Assembly: GCA_041398845.1 (NCBI GenBank)
Contig: JAWKTZ010000012.1
Coordinates: forward strand, 248,001-312,000
Origin: Fuerstiella sp041398845
GTDB lineage: Bacteria; Planctomycetota; Planctomycetia; Planctomycetales; Planctomycetaceae
DNA: 64,000 nucleotides
Reading direction: 5' to 3'
Shown here piece after piece: positions 24,749-33,514 of the stretch. Every line of letters starts with the position of its first letter. The first letter of the stretch is position 1. A program made the position numbers and the translations under genes. Under the pieces are notes generated by a model. It did not search any database. It was given only the letters and a program-made list of their open reading frames with translations, and had not been told where the DNA came from.

Positions 24749-25422
24749 ACGACATCACACCATTCACACAACTGGTTCAGCCTGACGTTCTTCAGGATCT
24801 GTCGCCACAACTGCGAACCGCTCTGTTCATTACAGGGATGTCGCTGTTGTCGTCGATGCTGGTCACGATGACGGCGTTCACGCGGATTGTGATTGTGCTG
24901 TCGTTTGTTCGTCGAGCTTTATCGACTCAGGAAATTCCTCCAACGCAGGTCATCATTGGCCTGTCGTTGTTTTTGACGTTCTTTGTTATGAGTCCCACAT
25001 TCGTGGAAATAGAAAAACAGGCGCTGACTCCCTACCTGAATGATCAGGTGGGAGCAATCGGAGCAGCTCAGATTGCCGCCGGTGAACTGAAAGGATTCAT
25101 GCTGCGACAGACTCGGGACCAGGACCTGTTGTTGTTTATTGAAATGTCTGGAGAAACCAGTCTGGCCACTCCGGAAGAAACCCCGCTGCGCGTTTTGATT
25201 CCGGCGTTTGTGATCAGCGAACTGAAGACGGCATTCATCATGGGCTTCTGTCTGTATCTGCCGTTCATTCTGGTGGATCTGGTGGTGTCGGTGATCTTAA
25301 TGGCGCTGGGCATGATGATGATGCCGCCGGTGGTGATCTCGACGCCCTGCAAAATTCTGTTGTTCATTCTGGTGGACGGCTGGAGCCTGATTGCGAAGGC
25401 TTTGAGTATGAGTTTCCACTGA
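24745..25422 (+). CDS. fliP: Flagellar export gate protein FliP
   Basis: 225 aa from GTG 24745, overlapping the fliO stop. The FliP signature is clear: LSPQLRTALFITGMSLLSSMLVTMTAFTRIVIVLSFVRRAL, QVIIGLSLFLTFFVMSPTF, LRVLIPAFVISELKTAFIMGF and VVSVILMALGMMMMPPVVIS, then FILVDGWSLIAKAL. Four membrane helices. No cleaved signal is evident, unlike enteric FliP, which fits the short N-terminus. fliQ, fliR and flhB, which usually follow, are absent here; a repeat (C2) and then flhA follow instead. Confidence 0.96.
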   Translation: MNDITPFTQLVQPDVLQDLSPQLRTALFITGMSLLSSMLVTMTAFTRIVIVLSFVRRALSTQEIPPTQVIIGLSLFLTFFVMSPTFVEIEKQALTPYLNDQVGAIGAAQIAAGELKGFMLRQTRDQDLLLFIEMSGETSLATPEETPLRVLIPAFVISELKTAFIMGFCLYLPFILVDLVVSVILMALGMMMMPPVVISTPCKILLFILVDGWSLIAKALSMSFH

Positions 25423-25440
25423 CCCTTGTTCTCCCGAGAT

Positions 25441-25547
25441 AAGGAACGCTTCATCAGTAAATGTCGTAGTGGATTTCGCCAGAGATCCTGTGAGAAGAGA
25501 ATTCCGGCGAATCCCACTACGAGGTGCGCCAGTCAATGACTGGTCGT
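25441..25547. repeat. Palindromic repeat C2
   Basis: ggaacgcttcatcagtaaat, then gtagtggatttcgccag and its counterpart ccggcgaatcccactac, then gcgccagtcaatgactggtc. Nearly identical in outline to the copy at 60214-60325. It fills the fliP-flhA gap. Confidence 0.85.
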
Positions 25548-25607
25548 TCGTAAAACGAATCGCACTTAAACCTGAATCACTTCCTCTGACCGTTTGTATT
25601 GTCTGTC

Positions 25608-27722
25608 ATGTCCGCAGTCCCCGTTAGAAACCTTGCCTGGTCGCAGCGCAGTGAAACGATGCTTTCACTGAGTCTGCTGGGGATCATTGGCATCATGCTG
25701 GTGCCTTTGCCGCCGTTCATGCTGGACCTGCTGCTGGCGGTAAATCTCAGCTTTTCGATTCTGCTGCTGTTGATCACGCTGGGCGTGCGTCGAGCTCTGG
25801 ATCTGTCCGTGTTTCCGTCTCTGCTGCTGGTGCTGACATTGTACCGGCTGTCGCTGAACGTCGCGTCCACGCGTCGCATTCTGCTTTCGGCCAACGGCGG
25901 GCATCTGGTGGCCGCTTTCGGATCGTTCGTGGTCGGCGGCAATCTGGTGGTGGGCTTTGTCATCTTTCTGATTCTGATCATCATTCAGTTCATTGTGATC
26001 ACCAAAGGTTCCGGTCGAGTTTCCGAAGTGTCCGCCCGGTTTACGCTGGATGCTCTGCCCGGCAAGCAACTGGCGATTGACGCCGATCTGAATGCCGGAG
26101 TCATCGATGACAATGAAGCTCGCCGACGTCGTGACGAACTGGGTCAGGAGACGGAGTTTTATGGAGCGATGGACGGAGCCAGCAAGTTCGTCCGTGGTGA
26201 TGCCATTGCCGGACTGATCATTACTGCCATCAATCTGCTGGGCGGCATCATTCTGGGCGTGGGCAACGGTCTGTCGCTGAGTGATTCCGTCAAGACTTAT
26301 TCCATTCTGACAATTGGCGACGGGCTGGTATCTCAGATTCCCGCTCTGATCATCGCAGTCACCGCCGGTATTCTGGTCACCAAGATGACGTCGAAGGACA
26401 GTCTGGGTGAAGAAATCGAAACACAGATTCTGGAGAACGACCGTCCGCTGTGGATTGGTGTCGGCTTTATGGGACTGCTGGTCATGATGCCGGGGCTGCC
26501 GAAGTTTCCGTTTCTGGCCATCGGAGGTGCATTGTTGCTGATGCTGGCTCGGAAGAAGTCTCCTGCAGAACCGGCGGATGAGACAGAAACACCACCGGAC
26601 AAAGGCGAACGTTCGGAAGACGACGAGGCGGATCTGCGCAACTTTCTGCTGACGGACCGAGCCACCATTGAAGTGGGTGCTCGGCTGGTGGGACTGGTGA
26701 AGCCCAGTCAGTCCAAGGGACTGGCGGAACGGATTCGCATTCTGCGGCGGGAGTTCTCGCAGCAGCGCGGCATCTGGATTCCTCCCATTCGAGTCCGCAG
26801 TAATTTTGATCTGGAACCGGAATCGTATCAGATTGTGATTGCCGGGCGGACGGTTGGCGAAGGTCGCCTGCGTTCCGAAAAGAAGCTGGCGATTCCACCG
26901 GAAAACTGCAAGGTCAACATCCCCGGCGAATCCACTCAGGAACCCGCCTTCGGACTGCCCGCCCTGTGGATTGAAGCGAGCCTGACACGGCAGGCAGAGA
27001 CTCACGGCTACACCGTTGTGGATGCCGCCGGCGTCATGATTACTCATCTGGGTGAACTGCTCAAACGCTACGGTCACGAACTGATCACTCGGGAAACACT
27101 CAAGGAGATGATGAATCGCGTTCAGGAGTTTGCTCCGACAATCGTTGACGAGATCAAGGCCGAAAACATCCGGATGTCGCTGCTGCATCAGGTCGTGAGG
27201 CAACTGGCGGCCGAGTCCGTTTCGCTGGCGGATTTTGCTCTGGTTCTGGAATCCGTGGCCAACAACGCCGGCCATGCCAGGACGGCCGACGATCTGACGG
27301 ATGCGGTCCGCATGGAACTGGGGCAGATCATCTGTCGACGGTTCCACACCAGCGATGGACGCCTGCGAGTGATCGCCTGCGAACCGCAACTGGAAAGCCG
27401 CTTCCACGACGCTGTGCGCGACGGACGTCTGGCACTGGCACCGGAAACCATCGAATCATTCACTGCCGCTGTGGCGGCTCATCTTCAGAATTCCGCTCGA
27501 ACCAACCAGCCCCTGGCCTTTCTGGCGGATCGCAGTCTGCGACGACCGCTGCAGCGTCTGCTGAGCAACCTGTCGCAGCAACTGGGGATCATCAGTTATC
27601 AGGAACTTCCCGAAGAGGTGTCTCTGGAACCGGTAGCCGTCATTCAGGCGAAGGAGATCAACTTTGGACCGCGTCCGGCGGGTGAATCGTCGACCGACGC
27701 AGCGTTGCAGAAGGCGGCCTGA
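25608..27722 (+). CDS. flhA: Flagellar export gate protein FlhA
   Basis: 704 aa from ATG 25608. The N-terminal half has eight membrane helices (MLSLSLLGIIGIMLVPLPPFMLDLLLAVN onward) with the conserved FHIPEP-type region seen as SEVSARFTLDALPGKQLAIDADLNAGVIDDNEARRRR and GAMDGASKFVRGDAIAGLIIT. The C-terminal cytoplasmic domain (about 330-700) contains VVDAAGVMITHLGELLKRYGHELITRE and PEEVSLEPVAVI. FlhA is the main nonameric ring that docks flagellar export substrates. No Shine-Dalgarno is seen. Full length for the family. Confidence 0.97.
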   Translation: MSAVPVRNLAWSQRSETMLSLSLLGIIGIMLVPLPPFMLDLLLAVNLSFSILLLLITLGVRRALDLSVFPSLLLVLTLYRLSLNVASTRRILLSANGGHLVAAFGSFVVGGNLVVGFVIFLILIIIQFIVITKGSGRVSEVSARFTLDALPGKQLAIDADLNAGVIDDNEARRRRDELGQETEFYGAMDGASKFVRGDAIAGLIITAINLLGGIILGVGNGLSLSDSVKTYSILTIGDGLVSQIPALIIAVTAGILVTKMTSKDSLGEEIETQILENDRPLWIGVGFMGLLVMMPGLPKFPFLAIGGALLLMLARKKSPAEPADETETPPDKGERSEDDEADLRNFLLTDRATIEVGARLVGLVKPSQSKGLAERIRILRREFSQQRGIWIPPIRVRSNFDLEPESYQIVIAGRTVGEGRLRSEKKLAIPPENCKVNIPGESTQEPAFGLPALWIEASLTRQAETHGYTVVDAAGVMITHLGELLKRYGHELITRETLKEMMNRVQEFAPTIVDEIKAENIRMSLLHQVVRQLAAESVSLADFALVLESVANNAGHARTADDLTDAVRMELGQIICRRFHTSDGRLRVIACEPQLESRFHDAVRDGRLALAPETIESFTAAVAAHLQNSARTNQPLAFLADRSLRRPLQRLLSNLSQQLGIISYQELPEEVSLEPVAVIQAKEINFGPRPAGESSTDAALQKAA

Positions 27723-27761
27723 ACATGACGCAGGCGAATTGTTTCAAAGGACGGATTGGAA

Positions 27762-27983
27762 ATGAGCGTTCAGAAATCAACATCCAAAGGCGAATTACCG
27801 CAGCCGATTGGTCGACTGCTGGGATTACTGGCGGGCTGCCTGACCGTTGGCTTCGGAGGCTGGACGGGCATGCGGCCGGAGACCGTTGTGTGGCGAGCTC
27901 TGGCAATCGCGGTGGTCACCGCCGTGGCGGTTCGAGTGATTGTGTTGGTGATGACCACCTTCTTTCTGGAGAACGATGACTGA
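27762..27983 (+). CDS. Small two-helix membrane protein in the flagellar operon
   Basis: 73 aa from ATG 27762. Two hydrophobic segments: LLGLLAGCLTVGFGGWTG and ALAIAVVTAVAVRVIVLVMTTFF. It ends with acidic ENDD. No match to FliQ (89 aa, different motifs) or another flagellar protein that I know. It sits 39 bases after flhA and 47 before fliA, so it is probably cotranscribed. Function unknown. Confidence 0.6.
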   Translation: MSVQKSTSKGELPQPIGRLLGLLAGCLTVGFGGWTGMRPETVVWRALAIAVVTAVAVRVIVLVMTTFFLENDD

Positions 27984-28030
27984 TTGTTTTTACGGTCACA
28001 CCATAACAACAATTCATCAGGAACGATTGC

Positions 28031-28723
28031 ATGGACGCAGCAGTTCGAGCTTATCAGAACTCTTCCACTCAGGTATCGCGGGATCAACTGATCACCGATC
28101 ACCTGCCCAACGTGCGCCATATTCTGGGACGCATGCTGGTGTCCCTGCCGGACAGTGTCGATCGTGAAAACCTTGAAGCGGCCGGCGTGCTGGGACTGGT
28201 TGAGGCGGCTCATCATTTTGATCCGAGTCGCAATGTCGAATTTGGGGCCTTCGCCTATCATCGAATTCGTGGAGCCATCATCGATGAACTGCGGCGAAAC
28301 TGCCCGCTGCCTCAGCAGATGCTGGAAAAGTGGGCTCGGATTCGCCAGGTCATGGATGATCTGGAAGGGCCGTCGACAATTGAAGATCTGGCGGAGCGCA
28401 GCGGCTTTGCTGTTGAAGAAATTGAAGACTGTCTGGATGCCGTCCGCCTCACTCGACCGGAAACATGGCAGGAAGAATTCGGACTGGCTCAGACCGAAAG
28501 CCTGTCCGTTGTCGAACATCAGGATCGAGCCGCTCGCCTGGCGGCTGCCATCGAACAGCTCAGTGACCGACTGCGAATCATTGTCGGAATGTATTACCGA
28601 GACGACCTGCGGCTGAAGGAAATCGGTGAGGTTCTGGGACTGTCCGAATCGCGGGTGTCGCGGCTGCTTCAGAAGGCTCATGTGCAGTTGAAGCTGATGC
28701 TCAAAGATGACTTTGAAGACTGA
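28031..28723 (+). CDS. fliA: RNA polymerase sigma factor FliA (sigma28)
   Basis: 230 aa. Group 3 sigma factor of the FliA/WhiG type. Region 2 includes HLPNVRHILGRML, LEAAGVLGLVEAAHHFDPSRNVEFGAFAYHRIRGAIIDELR; region 3 is short (MLEKWARIRQVMDDLEG...); region 4 is LSDRLRIIVGMYYRDDLRLKEIGEVLGLSESRVSRLLQKAHVQLK, a classical helix-turn-helix. It directs late flagellar transcription in other bacteria. Its location inside the operon suggests it is made with the export apparatus. No anti-sigma FlgM gene is seen nearby. Confidence 0.95.
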   Translation: MDAAVRAYQNSSTQVSRDQLITDHLPNVRHILGRMLVSLPDSVDRENLEAAGVLGLVEAAHHFDPSRNVEFGAFAYHRIRGAIIDELRRNCPLPQQMLEKWARIRQVMDDLEGPSTIEDLAERSGFAVEEIEDCLDAVRLTRPETWQEEFGLAQTESLSVVEHQDRAARLAAAIEQLSDRLRIIVGMYYRDDLRLKEIGEVLGLSESRVSRLLQKAHVQLKLMLKDDFED

Positions 28724-28737
28724 ACGGAAAGATCACC

Positions 28738-28950
28738 ATGCGACACAACACATTCAAGTCTGTGATTTCCGGCAAAGGGGTCACCGTCGGCGACACGCCG
28801 ATTGTGGTCGGCGGAGACAACTGCCGAAGACCTCCGAAAGTCTCTCTGAATCGCAGCGGGAGCGAGATTTCCAGCATTCGCATCGAATGCGGTTGTGGCG
28901 AGGTCATTGTGCTGGACTGCACTTACGAAGAAGAGACGATCGCCACGTGA
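28738..28950 (+). CDS. Small conserved-looking protein with CGCGE motif
   Basis: 70 aa, 14 bases behind fliA. No signal peptide or membrane segment. The C-terminal half (SSIRIECGCGEVIVLDCTYEE) has three cysteines that could bind metal. It overlaps a possible GTG start of the next gene (GTGA), which points to co-translation. I do not recognise a named family. Confidence 0.65.
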   Translation: MRHNTFKSVISGKGVTVGDTPIVVGGDNCRRPPKVSLNRSGSEISSIRIECGCGEVIVLDCTYEEETIAT

Positions 28951-29045
28951 AGTCACAGCCGTTCGGATTGCCGTTAAGCTCCGAACGCTGCGACCGTCTG
29001 TTCATCAACCACTGTTTCCGGTTTTCCAAAGCGAAAGGCTGCATC

Positions 29046-30359
29046 GTGGCTGCCAAATCGAATCCTTCCGTCAGCTTCCGGCTGTTCAGTCTGACGTTCC
29101 TGATGTCAACCGGCTGCGCCGTGCTGAACACCAGCCCCGGGTATGTGAGTTTCAGCACGGCCCCGGCGGAATCCGTCCCCAACGCCAGTTCTTCAGCAGC
29201 CGTCTCCGACGCGGGCTACGTCTATTTCAACGGTGCTCAGGATACCGTGACCGAATCACATCGAGCCACCAGGAAACTCCCGCAGCCGCCGCCGACAAAC
29301 ATAAAATCGACTCCGGTCACAGTCGCAGCGGACTCTGCAACGCCAACCACGAAGCCGACGCGGTCGTCCGTCAAACGAACGTTCGCTGACAGTTCTGCGA
29401 ACACGCCTGCAACGGCGGTGCGATCCGCCGCTGCCCGTTCTGACAGGGACGTTTCGTCGCTCAGAGAATCACGCATCGTTGAGATTGCACCGCCAAGAAT
29501 CATTCGCCCTGCTGCTTCCCGGACAACAGCTCAGGACAGCCCAGCGTGGCGGGAAGTGACCGTTGTGAAACCCACGGAGGCTGCGGCTGAAGATACTGCG
29601 GCTGATGCAGGCATCCACTGGAAGCGGGCATCGAAAGTTCCTGTCAGACCTTCGCCATCAACCGTGACAGTGATCAAAGCCGCGCCCGGGATGCCTGAAC
29701 AGAACACATCGAACGAATCGGCACCGCAGCCAACAGCACCTTTTTCCGCATCGCCCGTTGCGGTGGAAGATCGCCCGGCGACGGCCTCGGAATCAGACAT
29801 TGTTCAGGTCGTTGCCAGACAGCCGCCACGGCATTCACGAATCATCTCTGAGCCGCAACATCCACAGCATCTTCAGCCGGTTCCCATGGGAATGCCGTTT
29901 CCGGTGCAGTCGCCATGTGACTGTAGTCCCTGCGAAGGAGTCACCCTGCACACGGATCAGATCTCGAATCTGTTTAAGCGAGTGAACGATCTGGAAGGTG
30001 ATCTGAAACGCAGTGACAAGTCGATCTCCGTGCTGGAAAAATCGCTCACCGTTGCCAACGGGGAAATCGTCCGTCTGAAGAAAGATGTGAACTACTGGCA
30101 ACAGGAACTCAGTCGCCTGGAATCATCCGTTCAGAAACAGCACGAAGACGACATCGTGGCTCTGGAGCGAGTCTCTGAAATGCTGGGACTTCTCATCGAG
30201 AATGCCGAAGCCGGTGTGGAAAATCAGGTCAGCAACGAGTTGAGCGCCGACCACGGACCGCCGCCGCCCGCTGAGGGAACGGTCGACGCAAACGCCGCCG
30301 CAGCCGACGCCGTGTTCAGCGCCGACACGGCCGTCAAGGCAACAGGAGATCTCCAGTGA
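29046..30359 (+). CDS. Coiled-coil lipoprotein in the flagellar operon
   Basis: About 437 aa from GTG 29046. This start gives a compact lipoprotein signal (SFRLFSLTFLMSTGC, lipobox STGC) with gaaagg 7 bases upstream. An alternative GTG at 28947 overlaps the previous stop but would give a 33-residue extension before the signal. The mature protein is a long Ala/Thr/Pro/Ser-rich disordered region (to about residue 285), a short cysteine pair (CDCSPCEG) and a coiled coil (about 300-370: LFKRVNDLEGDLKRSDKSISVLEKSL). It overlaps the next lipoprotein by 4 bases. Role unknown; possibly an outer-membrane or envelope partner of the flagellum. Confidence 0.65.
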   Translation: MAAKSNPSVSFRLFSLTFLMSTGCAVLNTSPGYVSFSTAPAESVPNASSSAAVSDAGYVYFNGAQDTVTESHRATRKLPQPPPTNIKSTPVTVAADSATPTTKPTRSSVKRTFADSSANTPATAVRSAAARSDRDVSSLRESRIVEIAPPRIIRPAASRTTAQDSPAWREVTVVKPTEAAAEDTAADAGIHWKRASKVPVRPSPSTVTVIKAAPGMPEQNTSNESAPQPTAPFSASPVAVEDRPATASESDIVQVVARQPPRHSRIISEPQHPQHLQPVPMGMPFPVQSPCDCSPCEGVTLHTDQISNLFKRVNDLEGDLKRSDKSISVLEKSLTVANGEIVRLKKDVNYWQQELSRLESSVQKQHEDDIVALERVSEMLGLLIENAEAGVENQVSNELSADHGPPPPAEGTVDANAAAADAVFSADTAVKATGDLQ

Positions 30360-31282
30360 CGGTTCGCACTGTATTCTCTCGCCGACACTTTGCGGTCACA
30401 ATCGTCGCGTCGCTGCTGCAGGGATGTCAGAGTCTGTCGAACAATCGTCCGACGCACTGCGACACCTGCGGCGAATGCGATGCGTGTCATGCGGCTGCGG
30501 CCCGACGGCGGCGACCGAAAGGCGTTGTGCTGAGTTCTCCGTATGAACCGGAAGTGGTGGTCATCGGCTACGACTGCCCTCCCACGCTGACATTTGAACT
30601 GCAGCATCTGGCTGAGGAAATTCGGCGCGGGCTGGCGGCGTCCGGCGGACTGCGTCTGCGCGAATGCCCTCCAATGCCACCTGCTCCCGACGACTGCAAC
30701 ACGTACCGCCACGTGAGAACTCAACAGTGCTCCGTGCCGCCCGGAACGATTCGGCCTGCGGGATATCAGGAGTCACAACCCGGAACCCTGATTCTGCCGC
30801 CGCTGAACGCCGCTCCTGTTGAGCTGCATCCGCGTCCGGTGCCGTCGGCCAAAGGAGAACCATTGCTCCAGCCGCATCCCGTTCCGCCGGCAACCATGGA
30901 ACCGTCGCTGCCGAACCCGGTTTACTCGGCGTCCGGTCCCGCACCGGCCACGGAGATTCGCGTGGTCATTCACGCGTTTCGTCCGTATCGGCCGATGCAA
31001 CTTGACGTGACCATCACGGTGGTGGATGTCCAGTCCGGACAGGAGATCACTGCCATTCAGGGGTTGTGGAACGACAAGGAAGCTGCCGAACCCATTGCCG
31101 ATGCCAGTCATGCTCTGCATCGAATGCTGAAACATCCGCCACCTCGAAGCGACATGGAAGCGCGGGCTTTGTCCAGTCTGAGTCCTCGGCTGTTCATCAG
31201 CGGCGTGGCAAGGGAAGTCGTTCCCTCACTCCACGCCGCCTGCCTGTCTATGACCGGCCCGTCTACCGCAGCAGGCTGGTGA
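30356..31282 (+). CDS. Cys-rich lipoprotein at the end of the flagellar operon
   Basis: 308 aa from GTG 30356, overlapping the previous stop (GTGA). Lipoprotein signal VTIVASLLQGCQSL. The mature N-terminus is Cys-rich (HCDTCGECDACHAAAARRRRP). A Pro-rich linker (about 120-195) precedes a C-terminal domain (about 200-300: EIRVVIHAFRPYRPMQLDVTITVVDVQSGQEITAIQGLW). The phrase VVDVQSGQEI... resembles the fold of FlgO/FlgP-type envelope proteins, but this is a weak guess. The 3' end overlaps the convergent flgE by 20 bases. Confidence 0.65.
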   Translation: MTVRTVFSRRHFAVTIVASLLQGCQSLSNNRPTHCDTCGECDACHAAAARRRRPKGVVLSSPYEPEVVVIGYDCPPTLTFELQHLAEEIRRGLAASGGLRLRECPPMPPAPDDCNTYRHVRTQQCSVPPGTIRPAGYQESQPGTLILPPLNAAPVELHPRPVPSAKGEPLLQPHPVPPATMEPSLPNPVYSASGPAPATEIRVVIHAFRPYRPMQLDVTITVVDVQSGQEITAIQGLWNDKEAAEPIADASHALHRMLKHPPPRSDMEARALSSLSPRLFISGVAREVVPSLHAACLSMTGPSTAAGW

Positions 31283-32927
31283 GTTCTTCCAGAATCTGGT
31301 CGGTGACGGTGATTGTTCGAGCGTTCGCAGAGAAACCTCGCTGAGCAATGATCAGCCGAGTGAACTCGGTGGCAATGTCGACATTGGACTGTTCCAACTG
31401 ACCGGCCAGAATGGAGCCTCGACCGGTTGTGCGAGCCGAACCCATTTCCACCGTCCCGCTGCTGGAGGTCGAGCGGAACAGATTGTTGCCCTGACTTTCC
31501 AGACCGTTCGGATTGCGGAACATGGCCACGGCAAGCTGAGCCAGAGGAAATCGTCGGCCGTTGCTGGCGATGCCTTCCACCACACCGGATTCGTCAATGT
31601 GAACTCCAACCATCGACCCGGTGGCGAAGCCGTCCTGATCGGCCGCCAGATTCGAAGCGACAGCAATGGATGTCAGCGCTGTAAACGTGCCGGGGTCTCC
31701 AAAGTTGATCCGCACGGTCTGCGGGTTGGCTACTCCGGCAAACTGAAACTCCAGATTGGCGTCGCCAGGCCCGATGATTCCGGCGGCCTGAAAGCTTCCG
31801 TCGGAATTCAGTTGGATGCCTTCAATCACACTGTCAATCAGTGTGCCTTCCGACGCGTCCATCGACGCATCCAGTCGCCATGTGCCGTCTTCCAGCTTGT
31901 ACAGTTCGATGCCCACGACGTGAATCCCGCCCTGTTCGTCGAAGACTTCCATCCCGCCGCGGACTTTGTCACCATCGACACCCGCTTTCGTGATTGTCAG
32001 CGGGTCAAGATTGTAACCTGCAGATCCGGTGTTCCCGACTGAGTCACTGATGGTGAAGTCCAGCACAGACGCTCCGGCCGTGTCGGCTTCGACCACCAGC
32101 CGGCCATCGGCTCCAAGACTCGCCGTCGCCCCGCCTAACTGAGCATTAATGCCGTCAATCAGATCCTGCAGCGTGGTCGCCGGACCGACTGCGACTGTGG
32201 CGTTCAGTGCGGTGCCATCGTGGTTGGTCCCCGTCAACTGAATGGTGTCTGTTGCGATGTAATCAACCGTGACGATATCCAGATCGTTGAGCAGAGTGGC
32301 CGGAGTTGCGGGAAGTCCGCCCTCCAGCAACGGATCAACGGTCGACAGAACCTGCCGGATGAAGATCTGGTTGTCCGGTGACAGATTGCCGCGTACGTTC
32401 ACCACGCTGGTAGCCTGACCCGGCACGTTGGCTCCGATCGGAATCTTGATGCTGGGAGATCCCTGCGTCTGAAAGGCCGGCCCCAGAGCTGCGGTTTCAC
32501 CGATCGTCCCGTAACGCTGCACCTGGTACCCCGTCGCGGCATCCACAAGGTTGCCGTGCTGGTCCACAGCAAATGCTCCGGCTCGAGTATAATGCTGGCC
32601 GTTCTCCGAATTCAGTACGAAGAAGCCTTCACCTTCCAGAGCGAAGTCGAATTCGGCACCGGTGGCTTCCAGACTTCCCTGAGAAAAGTTGACCGCGATG
32701 GATGCCAGCTTCGAACCGTTGCCGATCTGAGCCGGATTGGAACCTCCCAAAGCTCCCACCGCTCCACCGGATCCGCCTTTGACCGTTTCATAGAATACGT
32801 CCGAAAACGCAGCTCGCCGCGCCTTGAAACCGGTGGTGTTCAGATTGGCCAGATTGTGACCAACCGTTTCGATCATTTTCTGATGAGACTGCAGGCCGGA
32901 GAAGCCGGTGAGAAGACTGTTTGCCAT
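31263..32927 (-). CDS. flgE: Flagellar hook protein FlgE
   Basis: 554 aa. Rod/hook N-terminal motif MANSLLTGFSGLQSHQKMIETVGHNLAN...NTTGFK, the FlaE central domain (about 170-430, with the ALNATVAVGPATTLQDLIDGI segment), and the C-terminal Flg_bbr_C helix (NVDIATEFTRLIIAQRGFSANARTI...DQILEELTSLL). Forms the curved hook. Longer than E. coli FlgE (402 aa) because of extra central domains, common outside enterobacteria. Last gene of the leftward fliK-flgD-flgE set. Confidence 0.95.
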   Translation of the reverse strand: MANSLLTGFSGLQSHQKMIETVGHNLANLNTTGFKARRAAFSDVFYETVKGGSGGAVGALGGSNPAQIGNGSKLASIAVNFSQGSLEATGAEFDFALEGEGFFVLNSENGQHYTRAGAFAVDQHGNLVDAATGYQVQRYGTIGETAALGPAFQTQGSPSIKIPIGANVPGQATSVVNVRGNLSPDNQIFIRQVLSTVDPLLEGGLPATPATLLNDLDIVTVDYIATDTIQLTGTNHDGTALNATVAVGPATTLQDLIDGINAQLGGATASLGADGRLVVEADTAGASVLDFTISDSVGNTGSAGYNLDPLTITKAGVDGDKVRGGMEVFDEQGGIHVVGIELYKLEDGTWRLDASMDASEGTLIDSVIEGIQLNSDGSFQAAGIIGPGDANLEFQFAGVANPQTVRINFGDPGTFTALTSIAVASNLAADQDGFATGSMVGVHIDESGVVEGIASNGRRFPLAQLAVAMFRNPNGLESQGNNLFRSTSSSGTVEMGSARTTGRGSILAGQLEQSNVDIATEFTRLIIAQRGFSANARTITVTDQILEELTSLLR

Positions 32928-33085
32928 GAGGATTGTCCTGTTCGATATCGAAAACGGGGGAGAACTATGTGATGCCGGTCACTCATGGCGCAGCGCCATC
33001 GCCCGGCCGAAAACTGTCAACAGCCGCATAAGCACTGTTGTTCGCCTGATCAGTCAGACAGATCTGTCAATCTGCCCAAAGCCAA

Positions 33086-33481
33086 TCAGGCAGCGTTGCT
33101 CACGACGGCAATGACGTCGCTCAGACCGATGTTCTGACCATTGACCGTCAGGGCCAACTGGCCATTGCTGAGTCGCGCTTCTGAGATCTCGCCAGTGGCC
33201 TGTTGTCCACTGACCGGCGAATTGAACTGCACGTGTCTGCCAACCAGATTGGCTCCATCAAACAGCGTCTGCATATTCAGCATCTCGCTGAAACGCAGGT
33301 TCAGGTTGCTGATGCCGGCGGTCATTTCACTGATGCCAGAGACCGTTGAGATCTGAGCCAACTGAGCCGTCATGTTTTCCTGGGAAACCGGCTCAAGCGG
33401 ATCCTGATACTGAATCTGTGCGACCAGCAGGTTCATAAACTGCTGTGAACTCTGCGCCGGATCGAATCCTAATGCGTTCAT
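33086..33481 (-). CDS. flgD: Flagellar hook capping protein FlgD
   Basis: 131 aa. The conserved N-terminal region is intact: SSQQFMNLLVAQIQYQDPLEPVSQENMTAQLAQISTVSGI, then MNMQTLFDGANLVGRHVQF. It is much shorter than E. coli FlgD (231 aa) and lacks the Ig-like/tudor C-terminal domains, keeping only a short beta segment (GEISEARLSNGQLALTVNGQ). FlgD scaffolds hook assembly before it is displaced. It lies 33 bases after fliK. Confidence 0.93.
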   Translation of the reverse strand: MNALGFDPAQSSQQFMNLLVAQIQYQDPLEPVSQENMTAQLAQISTVSGISEMTAGISNLNLRFSEMLNMQTLFDGANLVGRHVQFNSPVSGQQATGEISEARLSNGQLALTVNGQNIGLSDVIAVVSNAA

Positions 33482-33514
33482 CTGAGACCATCCTTGTTCT
33501 CTGGGTGTCGGTTG

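Noticed and set aside
25665..27407. 580-codon minus-strand open frame
   Set aside because: Antisense of flhA; Gln/His/Asn-rich and without motifs.
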